In this document: positions 5,878 through 7,404 of the stretch, one piece after another
Layout: the number at the start of each line of letters is the position of its first letter
How positions within the stretch are numbered: position 1 is the stretch's first letter
Source of the DNA: Pseudomonadota bacterium
Lineage (GTDB): Bacteria > Pseudomonadota > Alphaproteobacteria > Kiloniellales > J153
Direction of reading: 5' to 3'
Assembly: GCA_022572105.1 (NCBI GenBank)
Contig: JACZWN010000169.1
Location: forward strand, 1 to 7,404
Length of the DNA stretch: 7,404 bases
Notes under the pieces: generated by a model
What the model saw: the letters and a program-made list of their open reading frames with translations, nothing else
Told to the model about the DNA's origin: nothing
Databases searched by the model: none
Made by a program: the position numbers and the translations under genes

Positions 5878-5917
5878 AGCGGTCACCTCTACGCAAAACA
5901 GCCCTCGGGACCCCGCC

Positions 5918-6514
5918 ATGGCCAAGACCATCGACTATTACCTCAGCCTGACCTCGCCCTGGACCTATCTCGGCAGCGCGCGCTTCGAGGAAATGGCGCG
6001 GGCGCACGGCGCCGAGATCCGGGTCAAGCCGGTCAACTACGGGGTCATCTTCCCGCGCACCGGCGGCCTGCCCCTGCCCAAGCGCGCGCCCGAGCGCCAG
6101 GCCTACCGCCTGATGGAGTTGAAGCGCTGGCGCGCGCGCCTGGACATCCCGCTCAACCTGCATCCCAAGTTCTTCCCCGTACCCGACGCCGACGCCGCCT
6201 GCATGGTGCTCGCGGCGGAGAAGAGCGGCGGCGACCCCTTGCGCCTGGCGCACGCGATCCTGCGCGCGGTCTGGGTCGAGGACAAGGACATCACCGACAT
6301 CCCGACGCTGGCCGAGATCGCGCAGGTCAACGGTCACGACGGCGAGCGCCTCACGGCGGCGGCGCGGGAACCGGAAACGCGCGCGGCCTACGAGGCCTCG
6401 ACCGAGGCGGCGATCGCGCGCGGCGTGTTCGGCGCGCCGACGTACCTCTACGACGACGAGTTGTTCTGGGGCCAGGACCGCCTCGACTTCCTGGACCGGG
6501 CGCTGGCGGCGTGA
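5918..6514 (+). CDS. 2-hydroxychromene-2-carboxylate isomerase-like DsbA-family protein
   Basis: A 198-residue DsbA-fold (kappa-class GST-like) protein, the usual length for 2-hydroxychromene-2-carboxylate isomerase, a glutathione-dependent enzyme of naphthalene-type aromatic degradation. The N-terminal thioredoxin strand IDYYLSLTSPWTYLG (5-19) carries Ser13-Pro14 at the position of the DsbA CxxC motif, as in glutathione-using isomerases, so it is not a disulfide oxidase. An all-helical insertion follows, then the cis-proline loop GVFGAPTY (169-176, Pro174) and the family tail ELFWGQDRLDFL (181-192). There is no signal peptide, so it should be cytoplasmic. ATG 5918 has only a weak GGGA upstream; the open frame extends further 5' but through the palindromic region, where coding is implausible. 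The nearby genes give no naphthalene pathway, so the true substrate is unknown; many such homologues are generic glutathione-dependent isomerases or transferases. Confidence 0.88.
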   Translation: MAKTIDYYLSLTSPWTYLGSARFEEMARAHGAEIRVKPVNYGVIFPRTGGLPLPKRAPERQAYRLMELKRWRARLDIPLNLHPKFFPVPDADAACMVLAAEKSGGDPLRLAHAILRAVWVEDKDITDIPTLAEIAQVNGHDGERLTAAAREPETRAAYEASTEAAIARGVFGAPTYLYDDELFWGQDRLDFLDRALAA

Positions 6515-6560
6515 CCATGCTTGCCGCCGGAAATCAGGTCCATGCCCGGGGGGCGTTCCG

Positions 6561-7394
6561 GTGAGCGTGTTCGAGACCTACGACGAGACCAGCCGGCACT
6601 ACGATACGACCCGGGTGCCGATCGGCGCCGAGATCATCCTCGGCTGCCTGGCGCGCCACGAAAAGCCGCTCGGCGAGTTGGTGGTGCTCGACGCCGGCTG
6701 CGGCACCGGCGCCTACTCCCGGGCGATCGTCGGGCGGGTCGGGCGCATCGAGGCGATCGACATGAGCGCCGGCATGCTCGGCCAGGCGCGCGCCAAGCTG
6801 GCGCCCGAGGCCGCGGCCGGGCGCATCCGCTTCCACCAGGGCTCGATCGCCGAGTTGCCCTTGGAGGCGGGCTCGCTCGACGCGGTCACGATCAATCAGG
6901 TGGTGCACCATCTGGGCGATACGGCCGAGGACGGCTTCGTCCGCCTGCGCGCGGTCATCGGCGAGTTCGCCCGGGTGCTCGGGCCCGGCGGGGTCCTGGT
7001 GTTCAACCACTGCTCCCAGGCGCAGATGCGCCATGCCTTCTGGTACTACCACCTCTGCCCCGAGGGCCACGACAGCATTTGCCGGCGCTTCGCCCCGCTC
7101 GAGGCGGTGCGCGCCATCCTCGAGGACGCCGGCTTCGTCAACCGGGGCGCCTTCGTCCCCGTCGACGCGGTCTGCCAGGGCGACGCCTATTTCGACGGGC
7201 GCGGGCCGCTCTCCAAGGCCTGGCGCGACGGCGATTCCTTCTGGGCGCAGGTGAGCGCGGACGAACTGGACCGGGCCCTTGCCCGCGTGCGCAAACTCGA
7301 CGCCGCCGGCGCGCTCGAGGCCTTCGTCGCCGAGCACGACGCGCGCCGCCCGGAGCTCGGCCAGATCACCTTCCTGTTCGCCACCCGCGGCTAG
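6561..7394 (+). CDS. Class I SAM-dependent methyltransferase
   Basis: A 277-residue cytoplasmic methyltransferase with a Rossmann-like fold. Motif I VVLDAGCGTG (41-50) binds SAM, the acidic end of strand 2 is Asp67 in IEAIDMS, the motif IV region is LDAVTINQVVHHL (106-118), and VLGPGGVLVF (139-148) is the usual post-motif strand. The N-terminal lead (FETYDETSRHYDTTR) is typical of UbiE/small-molecule-type enzymes, where it forms the substrate lid. Residues after about 150 (HAFWYYHLCPEGHDS onward), with several Trp/Tyr/Cys, are likely substrate-specific; I cannot assign a substrate. Start is GTG 6561, with a G-rich stretch (6547-6553) as possible ribosome site; upstream ATGs at 6517 and 6542 are out of frame. 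It follows the isomerase-like gene by 46 bases without a terminator, so cotranscription is likely. Confidence 0.88.
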   Translation: MSVFETYDETSRHYDTTRVPIGAEIILGCLARHEKPLGELVVLDAGCGTGAYSRAIVGRVGRIEAIDMSAGMLGQARAKLAPEAAAGRIRFHQGSIAELPLEAGSLDAVTINQVVHHLGDTAEDGFVRLRAVIGEFARVLGPGGVLVFNHCSQAQMRHAFWYYHLCPEGHDSICRRFAPLEAVRAILEDAGFVNRGAFVPVDAVCQGDAYFDGRGPLSKAWRDGDSFWAQVSADELDRALARVRKLDAAGALEAFVAEHDARRPELGQITFLFATRG

Positions 7395-7404
7395 CCCGGA
7401 TCGG

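Noticed and set aside
5621..5917. N-terminal extension of the isomerase-like protein upstream of ATG 5918
   Set aside because: The extension runs through the pseudogene tail and palindromic repeats and has no family similarity; homologues start at the MAKTIDYYLS-like strand.

Overview
This is a high-GC window (about 70% G+C in typical coding stretches) with tightly packed genes and strong C/G preference at third codon positions. Together with the gene families present, it suggests a proteobacterium, most likely an alphaproteobacterium. That placement is an inference; no rRNA or other taxonomic marker is present.

Bases 1-2959 (+ strand) are the tail of a catabolic operon: a crotonase-family protein, a benzoate/2-aminobenzoate-type CoA ligase and a small Rid-family protein, all in the same direction with short gaps. 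This combination recalls the aerobic CoA-dependent 2-aminobenzoate (anthranilate) pathway. There the ligase makes 2-aminobenzoyl-CoA, a monooxygenase/reductase (not in this window, possibly upstream of base 1) dearomatises it, and beta-oxidation-like enzymes degrade the ring. The crotonase lacks both usual catalytic glutamates and the Rid protein lacks the arginine of archetypal RidA, so both look like pathway-specialised members.

Bases 2988-5282 (- strand, convergent with the operon) hold a gamma-glutamyltransferase-family Ntn-hydrolase without a signal peptide and without the usual gamma-glutamyl-binding arginine. Upstream of it lies a small unrecognised lipoprotein with lower G+C than its neighbours. 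A dyad just upstream of the hydrolase could be an operator.

Bases 5283-5917 carry no intact gene. They hold the decayed C-terminal end of a class IV (branched-chain/D-amino-acid type) aminotransferase, broken by a frameshift. Next come about 155 bases of nested inverted repeats, then a possible promoter overlapped by a dyad. The stretch looks like a rearrangement scar.

Bases 5918-7394 (+ strand) encode a DsbA-fold 2-hydroxychromene-2-carboxylate isomerase-like protein followed by a class I SAM-dependent methyltransferase, probably cotranscribed. I see no phage, transposase, CRISPR array, tRNA or rRNA. No completely new system is evident; the leads worth following are the atypical active sites in the operon, the pseudogene scar and the palindrome-rich intergenic region.
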